The notes beneath the pieces were generated by a model. That model saw only the letters and a list, made by a program, of their open reading frames with translations, searched no databases and was not told where the DNA came from. The position numbers and the translations under genes are program-made. Positions 1 to 10,039 of a DNA stretch of 64,000 nucleotides are shown piece after piece. This stretch comes from Actinomadura pelletieri DSM 43383 (GTDB lineage: Bacteria; Actinomycetota; Actinomycetes; Streptosporangiales; Streptosporangiaceae): contig NZ_RBWU01000001.1 in NCBI RefSeq assembly GCF_003634705.1, positions 1,168,980 through 1,232,979 on the forward strand. The letters are read 5' to 3'. Positions within the stretch are counted from its first letter, which is position 1. Each line of letters begins with the position of its first letter.

Positions 1-261
1 GAAGGCGGCGGAGCAGGTCGTTCGGGAGTTGGAGGTGGACTGTCCGGGGTGATGCGCCGCCTCGAAGGCGCGTTCCGCGGTCTCCTCGAACCGTGCGCGC
101 CAGCGTTCGGCGTCGTGGTTCAGCGCAGTATCGATCCCCGTCGTAGGAAGGCGGCGGAGCAGGTTGTTCGGGAGTTGGAGGTGGACTGTCCGGGGTGATG
201 CGCCGCCTCGAAGGCGCGTTCCGCGGTCTCCTCGAACCGTGCGCGCCAGCGTTCGGCGTCG
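1..261. repeat. 115-bp direct repeat, 146-bp period
   Basis: Positions 1-115 and 147-261 are the same sequence with one visible mismatch (C at 19, T at 165), separated by 31 unrelated bases. The right copy is the 3' end of the minus-strand gene at 120-974; the left copy lies downstream of that gene and may continue past the window edge. This looks like a recent tandem duplication that replaced the original C-terminus of the gene, or an assembly artefact. Confidence 0.9.
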
Positions 262-974
262 CCGTGGAGCTGGTGGGTGAGCGCGCGGTCGCCGTCCAGG
301 ACCGCCGTCAACCGGCTCGCGACCCAGGTGGCCACGGGATCGGCGGGCGCGACGGCCAGGACCTGGAGGTAGCAGGCGGCCAGGACGGCGTCCGCGCGGC
401 GGCGGCGGGTGCTTTCGTTCGCGGCGCGGACGATGCGGGCCAACCGGTCCATGGCGGATAACGCCGCCGCCGTGGAGTCGGCGGTGAGGGCTCGGGCCGC
501 CATGTCGAGGGCAGCCGCGCGTTCGTGCGGCGGTGTCTCCGGGTCCAGAAGCGCGAGCCTGCGATGAAGCCGCCGAACGATCGCGCCGTCCGCGCCGGAC
601 TCCGCGTCGCCCCGACACAGCGCCCGCGCCACGGCGAGCCGTTCGGCGGAATCCCCGGTGAGGAGATGCAGGGCGGTGCCGACGGCGCCCCGACAGTACC
701 GCCGCCGGGCGTCCGCGAGCTCGGTCTCCCGCTCCCGGACGAGGGCCAGCAACTCCGCGGGCCGCAGGCCCACCGGGTCGATCGGCGCGGGTGCCGGCCG
801 TTCCCGGCTCAGTGCCGGTAACGCCAGAGACTCGGCGTTGCAGCGCACCAGCGCCGCCGCCGCGCGCGGCCACGGATCCCGGACGTCCGGTGGCGCGGGT
901 TCCGCGGCGGTCAGCGCGCCGTACGCGAGGAAGAACGCCAGCCCGGCATCCGGAAGGGGTCCGTCTCCGAGCAT
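120..974 (-). CDS. hypothetical helical protein, 3' end altered by duplication
   Basis: An Ala/Arg/Leu-rich protein of about 284 aa with no motif I recognise. It appears almost entirely alpha-helical and could be a repeat scaffold. I chose the ATG at 974 because GGAGAGG sits 8 bases upstream; a longer reading frame from 1097 adds a Cys-rich, poorer-GC leader that looks non-coding. The last residues come from the spacer of the 115-bp duplication, so the natural C-terminus was probably different and may lie beyond the left edge. It is transcribed away from the 1883-15841 operon; whether it belongs with it is unknown. Confidence 0.5.
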   Translation of the reverse strand: MLGDGPLPDAGLAFFLAYGALTAAEPAPPDVRDPWPRAAAALVRCNAESLALPALSRERPAPAPIDPVGLRPAELLALVRERETELADARRRYCRGAVGTALHLLTGDSAERLAVARALCRGDAESGADGAIVRRLHRRLALLDPETPPHERAAALDMAARALTADSTAAALSAMDRLARIVRAANESTRRRRADAVLAACYLQVLAVAPADPVATWVASRLTAVLDGDRALTHQLHGDAERWRARFEETAERAFEAAHHPGQSTSNSRTTCSAAFLRRGSILR

Positions 975-1882
975 ATCGAGCGCCTCTCCGATTTCCGGTT
1001 GGGCATGATCAATGGCCCTGGGAAACGTGCAGCACAGGCATACAGTGGCGATAATCGGCCAGAACGAGGCGCCCGTACATTCATTCCAGCAGAACACCGG
1101 AATTCATAGAACCACCGGCCGAGCCACTGCGATCTTGAACGGTTCGCGCGGTGCCCGCTCTCGCCGGGAGGCGCCGCACGGACGGCGGGTGGCCGATTCC
1201 GGAAGATGTGTCACACGACTCCGTCCCATCCTGTGAACCCTGCTCTCCTGACAGGCGTCGCCGCTCGATCCCGCGGGGACGGCCTCCGCCCGCCCCTCCC
1301 TTCCAGCGATTCCGGCGTTGGATTGGAATGATCAATGCGTTCCAACAAGTGCGGCGGATTTTGGAAGGATCGACCGACGTGACGGGCAGATATTCGTGGG
1401 TCGAATGGGGATTGCTCGGATATTCTGGCGGGAATGCAATTCCCTGCGAGGCCGGTTCCTACGAGCCGATATGGGGGCGGTGATGTTCGACCGGAGGCGA
1501 GTCTTCGATCCATCGCGGGAGCCTGAACCCGGGCACGCCGACAGGTCGTACGAACGGTGGTTTCCCGACGACCCGCCGGCCCCCGGCCGTTTCGCGGAGG
1601 CCGACGGATGGGCGCCCCGCCAAGGCGGCCTCCCGCTGCCCGGCCCGGCACCCGTCCCCTCCTTCCGAATCCCACGGCTGCCGTTACAGACGACGGCGCC
1701 GCGACGGTTCGGCCTCCGTCCGTTCCGGCGCAGACCTCTCGACCGATCCACGCTCCGGGCGCGCACGGTCCAAGACGACCCCACCTGGCGAGGCCTGACA
1801 CGCCAGAACCCCGAACCACAGAACCCCGCCCCCCAGGCCAAGCCCCGGCGGGACTCCGCACGGCGCGACAAGGAGGATGGCG
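975..1882. other. intergenic region with no firm gene
   Basis: About 900 bases between two divergent units. It must hold the promoters of the gene at 974 and of the DUF4407 operon. GC content falls around 990-1100 and 1310-1450. The 10-mer ATGATCAATG occurs at 1005-1014 and again at 1328-1337. A plus-strand frame ending at 1890 (possible start near 1471) has GC-rich third positions but is Pro/Arg-rich, lacks a recognisable domain and overlaps the next start, so I do not call it a gene. Confidence 0.5.
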
Positions 1883-3739
1883 ATGACTGAGCCGACCCCC
1901 GGCGGCCAGGACGCCCGCCGACCGGATGACGACGGTCATCCGCGTCCGCCGGTCCGGTCGCCGCTGATCTGGTTCTCCGGGGCCGACACCGAGGTGCTCG
2001 CGATGACGCCCGGTGACCGGGCGCGGTACACGGGCATGGGCAGCGCGGTCCTGTTCACGGCCTCGCTCGGCGGCCTGTCGATGTGCCTCGCGATGAGGAT
2101 GGCGCTCGGCCTGCCCATCGCCATCTGCCTGCTGATCGCCGTCGGGTGGTTCTTCGGCATCGCCGGTCTCGACCGCTGGCTCGTCAGCTCGATGGACAAG
2201 CCCGCCAGGGACAGGGACGGCGAGGTGGCGAGCTGGGACGCTCCCGCGGAGTCCCGCAGCCCCTACAAGCTCGCCCTTCCCCGCCTGGGGCTCGCCCTGC
2301 TCTTCGGCATGGTGATCTCGACGCCGCTCACCTTGCAGATCTTCGACACGGAGATCCGCGCGGAGATCAACAAGATTCACCAGGACGAGTGGAACGACTA
2401 CGTCAAGGAGATGCGGAGCGGCTCGTCCGGAAGGCGCATCGCCGACCTGACGACCAGGCAGGCGCAGTTACAGGAGGTCGTCAACAGCGGAGGGCGGTCG
2501 GGCGATCCCGCCGTGACCAACCCGGACGTGGCCGCCTACGACAAGAAGCTGGAGGGGATGCGCCAACAGCTCACCGAGCTGGATCAGAAACGCGCCTGCG
2601 AACAAGAGGGAGTGAACTCCGGCACCGACTGCCGGGGGACCTCCGGCCGGGAGGGGTGCGGGGCGCGTTGTGACGCGTTCGAGCGCGCTCGCAACCGGCT
2701 GAGCGGCGAGATCAAGAAGGTCGAGCAGCAGCGAGCGGCGCTCGTGCAGCGTCTCAGGTCGCAGGAGTCCAGCGGTGCCGAGTCCCGTCTCGCGCAGGCG
2801 AAGGCGCAGCTGGAGGAGGTCAACGGGGAACTCGGCCGGCTCCAGCAGGCGCAGGCGAAGCTTTTGAACCAGGGGAAGGCCGACAACGAGGCGAACGACG
2901 GCCTGCTGATCCGCATGGAGGCGCTCGAAAAGGCCAGCACGGGCAGCCTGACGCTGGGCCTCGCCCGGCTGGTGCTCTTCCTGTTCTTCACCGCGATCGA
3001 GTGCCTGCCGGTGATCGTCAAGCTGCTGATGAACGACGGCGCCTACGAGAACCTCGCCCGCGAGCGGCGGCGGCAGGACGAGATCCGGGGTAGGCGGGAA
3101 CTGCTGTCCCGCCGCCGGGTCGACGCCCAGCACTACGAGGACGAGGTGTACTACGGCGAGCGGCTGCGCGCGGCCCGGTGGGCGGCCATCGACGACCTCG
3201 TCACGGAGACCACGGCCCTGGAGACGGACGTCGCCCGGCGTCGGCTGTACTGGTGGTACTCGCAGCAGTCGCGTGACCTGCCCCCGGCGCCCCCGAATGA
3301 AGTCCCGCAGCAGTTCGGCCAAGACCCGGAGCCCCCGGAATCCTGGCCCGACGAGACGCCGCCGGATCCCTCGGGGCATTCCCCGAACGACATCCACATC
3401 CCGCCGCAGCCCGGACCGTCCGAGCCGGAGCCTGAGCCTGAGCAGCAGCCTCCGTACCAGCGGTCGCCCTACCAGCAGCCCAGCCCGCCGCCCCTGCCGC
3501 CCAGGGGCGGCACCGGGAACGGACGTCCCGACCCGTACGGGAGCCGCGGGAGGCGTTCTCGGGGCCGGGCCGAAGGAGAACAGGCCGACAGGTTGCAGCC
3601 CATGGAGGCGACGTCTCACTACACCGGACCGCACGATGTGCCCGTCGGAGACATGGAGGCGGGCTGGATCCGCAGCCGCGTCGTCCACATCAGGGAGCGG
3701 CTTCTGTGGCTGTACCAAAGGTCGGAGCGGAAGGGGTGA
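1883..3739 (+). CDS. DUF4407-type membrane protein
   Basis: An integral membrane protein of about 618 aa, matching what I know of DUF4407 proteins. A short Pro-rich N-terminus is followed by two membrane segments (about residues 52-96), a third near 132-153, a long charged coiled-coil stretch (about 160-350), a fourth membrane segment (about 355-380, then an Ile-Glu-Cys-Leu-Pro turn) and a Pro/Gln/Glu-rich cytoplasmic tail. AAGGAGG at 1870-1876 abuts an ATG at 1877, so the second ATG at 1883 has the better spacing and is taken as the start. There is a TTA codon at 2468-2470. It is the first gene of the operon to 15841 and is probably its membrane sensor or effector; the molecular function of DUF4407 is unknown to me. 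Confidence 0.75.
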   Translation: MTEPTPGGQDARRPDDDGHPRPPVRSPLIWFSGADTEVLAMTPGDRARYTGMGSAVLFTASLGGLSMCLAMRMALGLPIAICLLIAVGWFFGIAGLDRWLVSSMDKPARDRDGEVASWDAPAESRSPYKLALPRLGLALLFGMVISTPLTLQIFDTEIRAEINKIHQDEWNDYVKEMRSGSSGRRIADLTTRQAQLQEVVNSGGRSGDPAVTNPDVAAYDKKLEGMRQQLTELDQKRACEQEGVNSGTDCRGTSGREGCGARCDAFERARNRLSGEIKKVEQQRAALVQRLRSQESSGAESRLAQAKAQLEEVNGELGRLQQAQAKLLNQGKADNEANDGLLIRMEALEKASTGSLTLGLARLVLFLFFTAIECLPVIVKLLMNDGAYENLARERRRQDEIRGRRELLSRRRVDAQHYEDEVYYGERLRAARWAAIDDLVTETTALETDVARRRLYWWYSQQSRDLPPAPPNEVPQQFGQDPEPPESWPDETPPDPSGHSPNDIHIPPQPGPSEPEPEPEQQPPYQRSPYQQPSPPPLPPRGGTGNGRPDPYGSRGRRSRGRAEGEQADRLQPMEATSHYTGPHDVPVGDMEAGWIRSRVVHIRERLLWLYQRSERKG

Positions 3740-3842
3740 GTGGGCTGCCGAGCATCGATGGGTGCGGGGTCCTCGGGCCGGGCTTGCGGGTGGTCGCGTG
3801 GGTGTGGGGTTACTCGATTGCGCCAGGTCAGGGGAGGTTTTT

Positions 3843-4493
3843 GTGGGTGTGTCGCGGGTTGGGGTGGAGGGGGTGAGTGGGGTGTTGAACGTTGCGGAGG
3901 TTTGTGCGAGTACGCGGGCGCTTGGGCCTGGGGTGCGGGCGGTCGCTTGGGTGCAGGGGTGTCCGTTTCGTTGTCGGGGGTGTGTGGCGCCGGACTGGAT
4001 CGAGCGGCGGCCCGCGCGGGAGATGACCCCGGCCGAGCTTGCGGACGCGTTGTTGGTCGATCCCGAGGTCACCGGGTTGACGTTCTCCGGGGGTGAGCCG
4101 ATGGAGCAGGCGGCGGGGCTTGCGGACGCGGCGCGGTTAGCGCGGGAGCGTCGTGAACTGACGGTGATCTGCTTCACCGGGTACCGGTTGGAGGAGCTGC
4201 GTGGACGGCCCGGGCCCGAGGCCCTGCTCGCCGAGGTCGACGTGCTCATCGACGGCCGGTACGTGGACGTCCTCGACGACGACGTCGGCATGCGCGGCAG
4301 CGCCAACCAGCGGGTGCACCGGCTGACCGACCGGCTCGCCGACGCCGACCTCGAGGCCGGGCCGCGGCGGGCCGAGATCAGGGTCCGCGCCGACTCCGCG
4401 CTCCTTGTGGGCGTGCCGTCGGCCGCCGTGCGCGGGGCGTGGGCCCGGATCGAACGGACGAGACCCGTTTCCCCCACATCGACAAGGGACTGA
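3843..4493 (+). CDS. 4Fe-4S single-domain radical SAM protein (NrdG/PflA-like)
   Basis: A 216-aa radical SAM protein. Cysteines spaced CX3CX2C in GCPFRCRGC would bind the 4Fe-4S cluster that cleaves S-adenosylmethionine, and the later FSGGEP motif contacts SAM. No SPASM or other auxiliary domain follows, so the size and layout match glycyl-radical activases such as NrdG. No glycyl-radical enzyme is nearby, so the substrate is unknown and the 'activase' label is only a family resemblance. The GTG at 3843 is chosen because GGGGAGG lies 5-12 bases upstream. TTA codon at 4137-4139. It is followed after 2 bases by the coiled-coil gene. The GC and codon pattern of its first 150 bases (G- and T-rich) differs from its neighbours. 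Confidence 0.8.
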   Translation: MGVSRVGVEGVSGVLNVAEVCASTRALGPGVRAVAWVQGCPFRCRGCVAPDWIERRPAREMTPAELADALLVDPEVTGLTFSGGEPMEQAAGLADAARLARERRELTVICFTGYRLEELRGRPGPEALLAEVDVLIDGRYVDVLDDDVGMRGSANQRVHRLTDRLADADLEAGPRRAEIRVRADSALLVGVPSAAVRGAWARIERTRPVSPTSTRD

Positions 4494-4495
4494 CC

Positions 4496-5803
4496 GTGAG
4501 CGGTACCAAGACGATCAGCGTTGACGCCGGTGCGTGGCGGGAGGCCCAGAAGGCCGCCCGCCGGCTCGCCGAGGTCCGGCGCGACATGCCGAAGCTCCTC
4601 GACGACGTCCGGCGGCAGACCCGGGCGGACATCGACCGTGCCGTCTCCGCCGTCACCAGCAGGCAGGAGCGCACCGATCGGAGTCTGCGGGAACTCAGCG
4701 AGCACACCCGCGACCTGGAGCGTCGCACCAGCGCGCGGCTCCGGGAGCAGGCCGGGCAGCTCAAGGCGGTGCGGGCCGAGACGAAACGGCTGAGCCGCGA
4801 GATCGACCGGGAGCGGGAGGAACGCAGACGGCGGTTCGCCGACCTGGACGCCCGGGTCACCGACATCACCGAACGCCGCGACCAGGCCACGCGGCGGGCA
4901 CGCGCGCTGTTCGACGACGCCGGGACGCTCGCCGCCGTGATCGCCGAACTTCCGCACGAGCGGTTCGCTCCCGGGCGGCTGAGGCGCCTGGAGCAGCGGC
5001 TCGCGCAGACCGCGGTCACGCTCAACGAGCAGGAGCCCGCGTTCTCGCTCGGCCTCGTCCAGAACCTCTACTTCGACCTCAGCGACCTGCGCGTCGAGGT
5101 GGAGGAGGCCGCGCTCGAATGGGAGCAGGCGCGCTTCGCGGCGCTGGAGGCGTTGCGCGCCGCCGACGCCGTCACCGAGTCCAACATCGTCGTCCCGATG
5201 CGCGCGATGGACGGCACGGTCCTGGACGGCATCGACCTGGACGTCGACTTCTGGACCGACGGCGACGCGGCCCGGCTCCTGAAGAGGATCCGCGAACAGG
5301 CCGGGATCGTCGCCGAGCCCGACTGCCCGCTGACCCTCGACGAGCTGCGCGCGATCGTCCAACGCGACGCGCCCGCCTACGAGCAGGAACTCACCGACCT
5401 GCTGGAACGCGCCTGGACGCGGACGCTCGCGTCCCAGCAACGCGCCAACACCGCCGAGATCGCCATCGCCGCGCTCGAACAGCAGGGCTACGAACTCGCC
5501 GACGAGGCCTGGGAAGGGGAGGACTTCCGCGGCGCGCACTACAGCAAGCTCGTCAGCCTGACCGGACGAAGCGAACTCGTCGTCGAGATCGCCCCGGACG
5601 GCGACGCCGGCATGGCGATCAGGGTGCTGTCCTACGACACCGACGCGGCGGAGGACCGGCGGCGGCAACGCACCCAGAGCATGCTCGGCAGCCTGCGCTC
5701 CGCGGGCATTCCCGCCGGGGCCCCCGAGGACCGCGGCACCGAGCCCACCCCCGAGGAGGGCGACCTGGAGGCCATCCGCAGACGGCGGCGGCGTGTCGAC
5801 TGA
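4496..5803 (+). CDS. coiled-coil protein with conserved C-terminal domain
   Basis: About 435 aa. Roughly residues 10-140 are dense in Arg, Glu, Gln and Leu with heptad spacing, predicting a long coiled coil. The C-terminal half is globular, with mixed alpha/beta character, and ends in a charged tail. No enzymatic motif is recognised. The GTG at 4496 is preceded by AAGGGA 6 bases upstream; the stop overlaps the start of the AAA ATPase gene by 11 bases, so the two are translationally coupled. Probably a scaffold or adaptor of the same complex. Confidence 0.65.
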   Translation: MSGTKTISVDAGAWREAQKAARRLAEVRRDMPKLLDDVRRQTRADIDRAVSAVTSRQERTDRSLRELSEHTRDLERRTSARLREQAGQLKAVRAETKRLSREIDREREERRRRFADLDARVTDITERRDQATRRARALFDDAGTLAAVIAELPHERFAPGRLRRLEQRLAQTAVTLNEQEPAFSLGLVQNLYFDLSDLRVEVEEAALEWEQARFAALEALRAADAVTESNIVVPMRAMDGTVLDGIDLDVDFWTDGDAARLLKRIREQAGIVAEPDCPLTLDELRAIVQRDAPAYEQELTDLLERAWTRTLASQQRANTAEIAIAALEQQGYELADEAWEGEDFRGAHYSKLVSLTGRSELVVEIAPDGDAGMAIRVLSYDTDAAEDRRRQRTQSMLGSLRSAGIPAGAPEDRGTEPTPEEGDLEAIRRRRRRVD

Positions 5804-8309
5804 GCCGCCCGTGCCCACCCGGCTGCGTCCGCTGCACCGGGCGGCGATGGCGAGCGATCCCACGTACGTCCTGTACGGCAGCGGCGTCCAGGACGTCTTC
5901 GTCGACCCGGCGCTGCGTCTCATGGACCTGTCCCAGGCCCTGCACGAGACGCTGACCGCCGCCGGTTTCGCCCGGGTCGTGTTCTTCAACCTCGACACGA
6001 TGCTGACCGTCCGCGACGCGTCGTCGCGGCTCGTCCGTGGCGCCGCCTCGGGTTCGAGGACGGCCGGGCGCCGCGCGTCCCATCGGATCAGGGGCCCGAT
6101 GGGCTACCACCAGGTGGGCACGGGAACGGCGGCGCCCCCGGCCGACGAGCCGTCGCCCGCTTCGGTGCCGTCCGACTCTGGAGCACCCGGTCCCGCGCCG
6201 TCCGCGATGACCGACGAGGCCGCGCTCGACATGATCACCGGTCTGATGGGCGACGAGTCCGTCCGCACCGCCGTGGTCCTGGAGAACGTGGAGGTCCTGG
6301 AGCGGCACCTGAGCGGGCTGCGGCAGCTCGCCGTGTCCCTCGACGCGTGGCTGAGCGGCAGGCACGGCAAGGGCAACGCCTGCGTTCTGGTGTTCGTCCA
6401 GGAGCACCTCTCGGACGTCGAGCGGCTCGCCGGGCAGAGCCGGAACCTCCCCGGTCTGCTCGGCACCGCCGTCCGGGCGGAGAAGCGGCGCGGCTCCCCG
6501 GGGCTGATCGGCCCGCCGGAGGAGGCGGAGCTGTCCGCGCTCGTCCATCGGGCCCGGCTGCTGGACGACCTGACGATCGGCGACTGGCACGGGCTGACCC
6601 GGACGGTGCGGCTGATGGCCCGCGAACGCCGACCGCTGAGCACCTGGCGGAACCTGCTGGCGAGCCTGTCGGCGACCGGGACCGCGCTCGACGCGGGCCG
6701 GTTGCGCGCGGACGGGCACCTGTCCGGCCCCGACCTCGGCGCAGGCACGGTCTGGGACAGGCTGGCCGGGCTGCGCGGGCTCGACCAGGTCCGGGAGGCG
6801 CTGGAGGCGTTGCGCTGGCAGCCGCCGCGCGGACGGGAGGCCACCGCCCTGCACATGGCGTTCACCGGCAACCCCGGCACCGGCAAGACGACGGTGGCGC
6901 GGCTGGTCGGCGAGATCATGCTGGAGCTCGGGCTGCTGCGCAGCGGGCATGTCGTCGAGGTCGGTTCCGCGGACCTGGTCGGGCAGTACGTCGGGGAGAC
7001 GGCCATCAAGACGAACCGGGTCGTCGACCGGGCCTTGGACGGCGTCCTGTTCATCGACGAGGCGTACACGCTGAGCGACCAGACCGAAGGGGGATTCGGC
7101 AGGGAGGCCATCGCGACCCTCCTGCAACGCATGGAGAACGACCGGGACCGCCTGGTCGTCATCATCGCCGGATATCCGCGGGAGATCGACGAGTTCCTGC
7201 GCAGCAACCCCGGCCTGCAGGGCCGGTTCCCCAAACAGTTCCGGTTGGAGTTCCCCGACTACGAGCCGCCGGTCCTCGTCGAGATCGCGCGGGCCGGGTT
7301 CGCCGAGCAGGGGCTGGCCGAGAGCGAGCAGTTCACGGCCGCGCTGGAGCAGGTCGTGACCCGGATGCACCGGCACAGGTCCGCGACGTTCGACAACGCC
7401 CGCGCCATGCGCACGCTCGTCCAGGACACCGGTACCCGCTGGGCCCGGCGCGTCCGCGACGAACGGCACCTGCCGCTCGCGGTGGAGGACCTGCCGCCCG
7501 AGCATCTCCGGCACACCGAGGCGCCGCCCGCCCTGGCGGATCTGCTCGGCCCGCTGGAGGCGATGACGGGGCTGCGGCAGGTCAAGGACGCGGTCCGGCA
7601 GATGGTGCTGCGCCTGGAACTCAACCGCAGGCGCGAGCGGGGCGATGTCGTCGCCCCGCACATGGCCTTCCTCGGCCCGCCCGGCACCGGCAAGACCACC
7701 GTCGCCCGCGAGATAGGCCGGATCCTGCACCGCCTCGGGCTGCTGGGGCGCGGTCATGTCGTCGAGGTGGGACGTCCGCAGCTCGTCGGCGGCTACATCG
7801 GCCAGTCCGCGATCCGCACCGGGGAGCGCATCGACGAGGCGGAGGGCGGGGTGTTGTTCATCGACGAGGCGTACAGCCTGGCGCAGGGAGGGGAGAACGA
7901 CTTCGGTCGCGAGGTCATCGACACGCTCGTCCCGGCGATGGAGAACCGGCGTGGTCGCTTCGTCGTCATCCTCGCCGGCTACACGGCGGACATGGAACGG
8001 ATGATGGCCCTGAACCAAGGGCTCGCGTCCCGGACGACGCTGCACATCGAGTTCCCGCCGTACGAGCTGGACGAGCTGACAGAGATCTTCACGGGCCTGG
8101 CCGAGTCACGCGGCTACACACTCGGGCCCGGCGTCGCCGACCGGCTCCGCGTGTGGTTCGGCGCGGCGATGAGGGCGTCCGACTTCGGCAACGGCCGGGC
8201 CGCCCGGAGCCTGCTCGACGGGATCGAGGCCAACCTCGCCGAACGCGTCGTCGCCGACCCGACCCTCGACCCGAACGTGATCCTGCCCGAGGACGTCCCC
8301 GATGTCTGA
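5793..8309 (+). CDS. tandem AAA+ ATPase (CbxX/CfxQ type)
   Basis: An 838-aa ATPase with two AAA modules. The first has Walker [10 protein letters not shown] (about residue 362) and Walker [10 protein letters not shown]. The second has GPPGTGKTT (about 629) and VLFIDEAYS. Both resemble the CbxX/CfxQ family, best known as rubisco activases but also common in actinobacterial ESX-type and conflict loci. The N-terminal 300 residues look like a third, degenerate NTPase-like domain preceded by a Pro/Ala-rich linker. The GTG start at 5793 lies inside the preceding gene. A hexameric remodelling motor for the operon's complex is the natural inference. Confidence 0.85.
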   Translation: MSTEPPVPTRLRPLHRAAMASDPTYVLYGSGVQDVFVDPALRLMDLSQALHETLTAAGFARVVFFNLDTMLTVRDASSRLVRGAASGSRTAGRRASHRIRGPMGYHQVGTGTAAPPADEPSPASVPSDSGAPGPAPSAMTDEAALDMITGLMGDESVRTAVVLENVEVLERHLSGLRQLAVSLDAWLSGRHGKGNACVLVFVQEHLSDVERLAGQSRNLPGLLGTAVRAEKRRGSPGLIGPPEEAELSALVHRARLLDDLTIGDWHGLTRTVRLMARERRPLSTWRNLLASLSATGTALDAGRLRADGHLSGPDLGAGTVWDRLAGLRGLDQVREALEALRWQPPRGREATALHMAFTGNPGTGKTTVARLVGEIMLELGLLRSGHVVEVGSADLVGQYVGETAIKTNRVVDRALDGVLFIDEAYTLSDQTEGGFGREAIATLLQRMENDRDRLVVIIAGYPREIDEFLRSNPGLQGRFPKQFRLEFPDYEPPVLVEIARAGFAEQGLAESEQFTAALEQVVTRMHRHRSATFDNARAMRTLVQDTGTRWARRVRDERHLPLAVEDLPPEHLRHTEAPPALADLLGPLEAMTGLRQVKDAVRQMVLRLELNRRRERGDVVAPHMAFLGPPGTGKTTVAREIGRILHRLGLLGRGHVVEVGRPQLVGGYIGQSAIRTGERIDEAEGGVLFIDEAYSLAQGGENDFGREVIDTLVPAMENRRGRFVVILAGYTADMERMMALNQGLASRTTLHIEFPPYELDELTEIFTGLAESRGYTLGPGVADRLRVWFGAAMRASDFGNGRAARSLLDGIEANLAERVVADPTLDPNVILPEDVPDV

Positions 8310-10026
8310 GCCCCAGCACGCGCAAACGGCGGACCGCTGCCCGGTCTGCGGCCGGCCCGCGGGCACCGACGCGCAGTGCCGCGACTGCGGCTGGACGCTC
8401 AACACGCCGTGGCGGCTGGGACGCGGCGACGAGGCGGGCTTCCGGGCGCGGCTCGACGCGGCCCGCCTGGCCGCCGACCTGCAGGTCGCGGCCCGGCTCG
8501 GGGACGACTGGCGCGACATCGCCCCGCTGCTGCGCGGCGTCCCCGACGACGCGGCCTGGGCCGAGGCGCGCGGCGCGGTCTCCGTCCCGGTCCGGCCCGC
8601 CCGGCCGGTGCTGACGCGGGCGGTCACCGACCTCGCGGGCGGGGCGCGGCTGGCGGTCATCGAGGTCTCTGCCGAGGGCCTGACCGCGACGCTCGTGGAC
8701 GACATGGCCCGCGACCACGGACCGCTCCGGGGACGGAGCTGGACCGAGGTGCTGCCGATGCTCTCCGCCGACCCGGCGGAGCGCGCGTTCCAGCTCGCGG
8801 GCGGCGAACGCGACCTGGACCGGCCCGCCCTCGAACCCGCGCTGGCCGCCGCCCTCACGGCATGGGCCCGCACCCTGCCGCCCGAACGGGTCGCGATCTG
8901 CCGGGTGCCCGGCTGGCCGCTGCCCGAACTCGCCACCCGTCTGCTCGCCCCGCGCCGGCTCGCCACCGCGACGGCCGCCGAACCGGGCGAGCTGCCGGAG
9001 CTGCTCACGGCGGTCGCGGCGACCCGTCCGATCCGCACCGGCTACGGGCTCCTCGTCGCCCGGCTGGACCCGAAGGGGCACCGGGTGACCGCCGAGCTTC
9101 ACCCGCTGCTCGACGCCGGGGCACGCGGCGGCGCGATGGCGGAGGTCACCGTCCACCGGGCGCCGGGGATGAGCCCCGCGACGACGTTCGCGGTCTGCAC
9201 GGTCGAACGGCCGCCCCGGCTGGTCGCCGCGTGGCGGGCGACATTGCGGACCGGGCCCGTCCAGGTCAGGGTGGTGCTCGACGGCCCGGAACGGGTCAGA
9301 TTGACGGCCCCGGCCGAGGTGAAATCCGAACCGCAGGATCTGTCCGGCATCCTCGAGGGCCTGCCGAAGCGGTTCGTGGCGCCCCCGCGCCGGCTGGAAC
9401 TGTTCTGCCTACTGGAGCTGAACGGCCCGGCCACGGCGGTGTGGCGGCGCAGGAAGCTGCTGGACGGTCTGCTCGACCTCCTCGCCGCCGAGGTGCCGGA
9501 CCGGGTCGACGCCGCCGTTCTGGGCTACTCCGACCACTCGTTCCGCGGCCGAACGATCATCGACGTGGTGCATGGCGGCGGCGCACCGGAGCCGCTCGCC
9601 GCGGCCCGCTCGTCCCTGAAGCGGCTCCCGGATCCCGTCGAGCCGTTCACCGCAGGCGCCGCCCCGCTGGAGGACGCGCTCACCGCCCTGGCCTCGACGG
9701 TTCCGCCGCCGCGTGCGCCGCGCGTCCTGCTGACGGTCGCGGGCCGCCCGCCGCACCCGCTGATCTCCGACCGGAGCGGGCGCCGTCCCGTCGACGTGTG
9801 CCCGTCCCGGCATGACTGGTCGAAGGCCCTCGCCCGCACGCACACCGGCCGCCGGGTCGCCGTCGTCGACGAGGTGACCGAGTCGCCCGCGCCGGTCTGG
9901 CGGACGCTCGGCGAGCACGGCCTGCTCGGCCTGGACGGCGCCGATCCGCGCGCCCTCGCCGCCGCGCTCGGCCTGCTGCCCTCGGCGCCCGTCCGGTTCT
10001 CCGTTCCGCTCGCTCATCCGCTCTGA
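8302..10026 (+). CDS. zinc-ribbon protein, possible vWA-like C-terminus
   Basis: 574 aa. Near the N-terminus four cysteines in two CXXC knuckles (CPVCG and CRDCG, about residues 13-33) form a zinc ribbon. The central part is a long alpha/beta region without recognised motifs. About residues 345-470 alternate hydrophobic strands and helices in a way that recalls a von Willebrand A fold, but a clear metal-binding DxSxS is not visible, so this is tentative. The ATG at 8302 overlaps the AAA gene's stop. It may be an adaptor linking the AAA motor and the GTPase. Confidence 0.6.
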   Translation: MSEPQHAQTADRCPVCGRPAGTDAQCRDCGWTLNTPWRLGRGDEAGFRARLDAARLAADLQVAARLGDDWRDIAPLLRGVPDDAAWAEARGAVSVPVRPARPVLTRAVTDLAGGARLAVIEVSAEGLTATLVDDMARDHGPLRGRSWTEVLPMLSADPAERAFQLAGGERDLDRPALEPALAAALTAWARTLPPERVAICRVPGWPLPELATRLLAPRRLATATAAEPGELPELLTAVAATRPIRTGYGLLVARLDPKGHRVTAELHPLLDAGARGGAMAEVTVHRAPGMSPATTFAVCTVERPPRLVAAWRATLRTGPVQVRVVLDGPERVRLTAPAEVKSEPQDLSGILEGLPKRFVAPPRRLELFCLLELNGPATAVWRRRKLLDGLLDLLAAEVPDRVDAAVLGYSDHSFRGRTIIDVVHGGGAPEPLAAARSSLKRLPDPVEPFTAGAAPLEDALTALASTVPPPRAPRVLLTVAGRPPHPLISDRSGRRPVDVCPSRHDWSKALARTHTGRRVAVVDEVTESPAPVWRTLGEHGLLGLDGADPRALAAALGLLPSAPVRFSVPLAHPL

Positions 10027-10039
10027 GAGGTGGTGTGCC

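Noticed and set aside
1318..1890. Plus-strand frame of up to 190 codons before the DUF4407 gene
   Set aside because: Pro/Arg-rich without a domain, weak start context and overlapping the next gene's ribosome site. GC-rich third positions alone are not enough.
2468..5998. 1176-codon minus-strand frame
   Set aside because: Antisense to three genes with clear motifs; its composition is typical of an antisense shadow in high-GC DNA.
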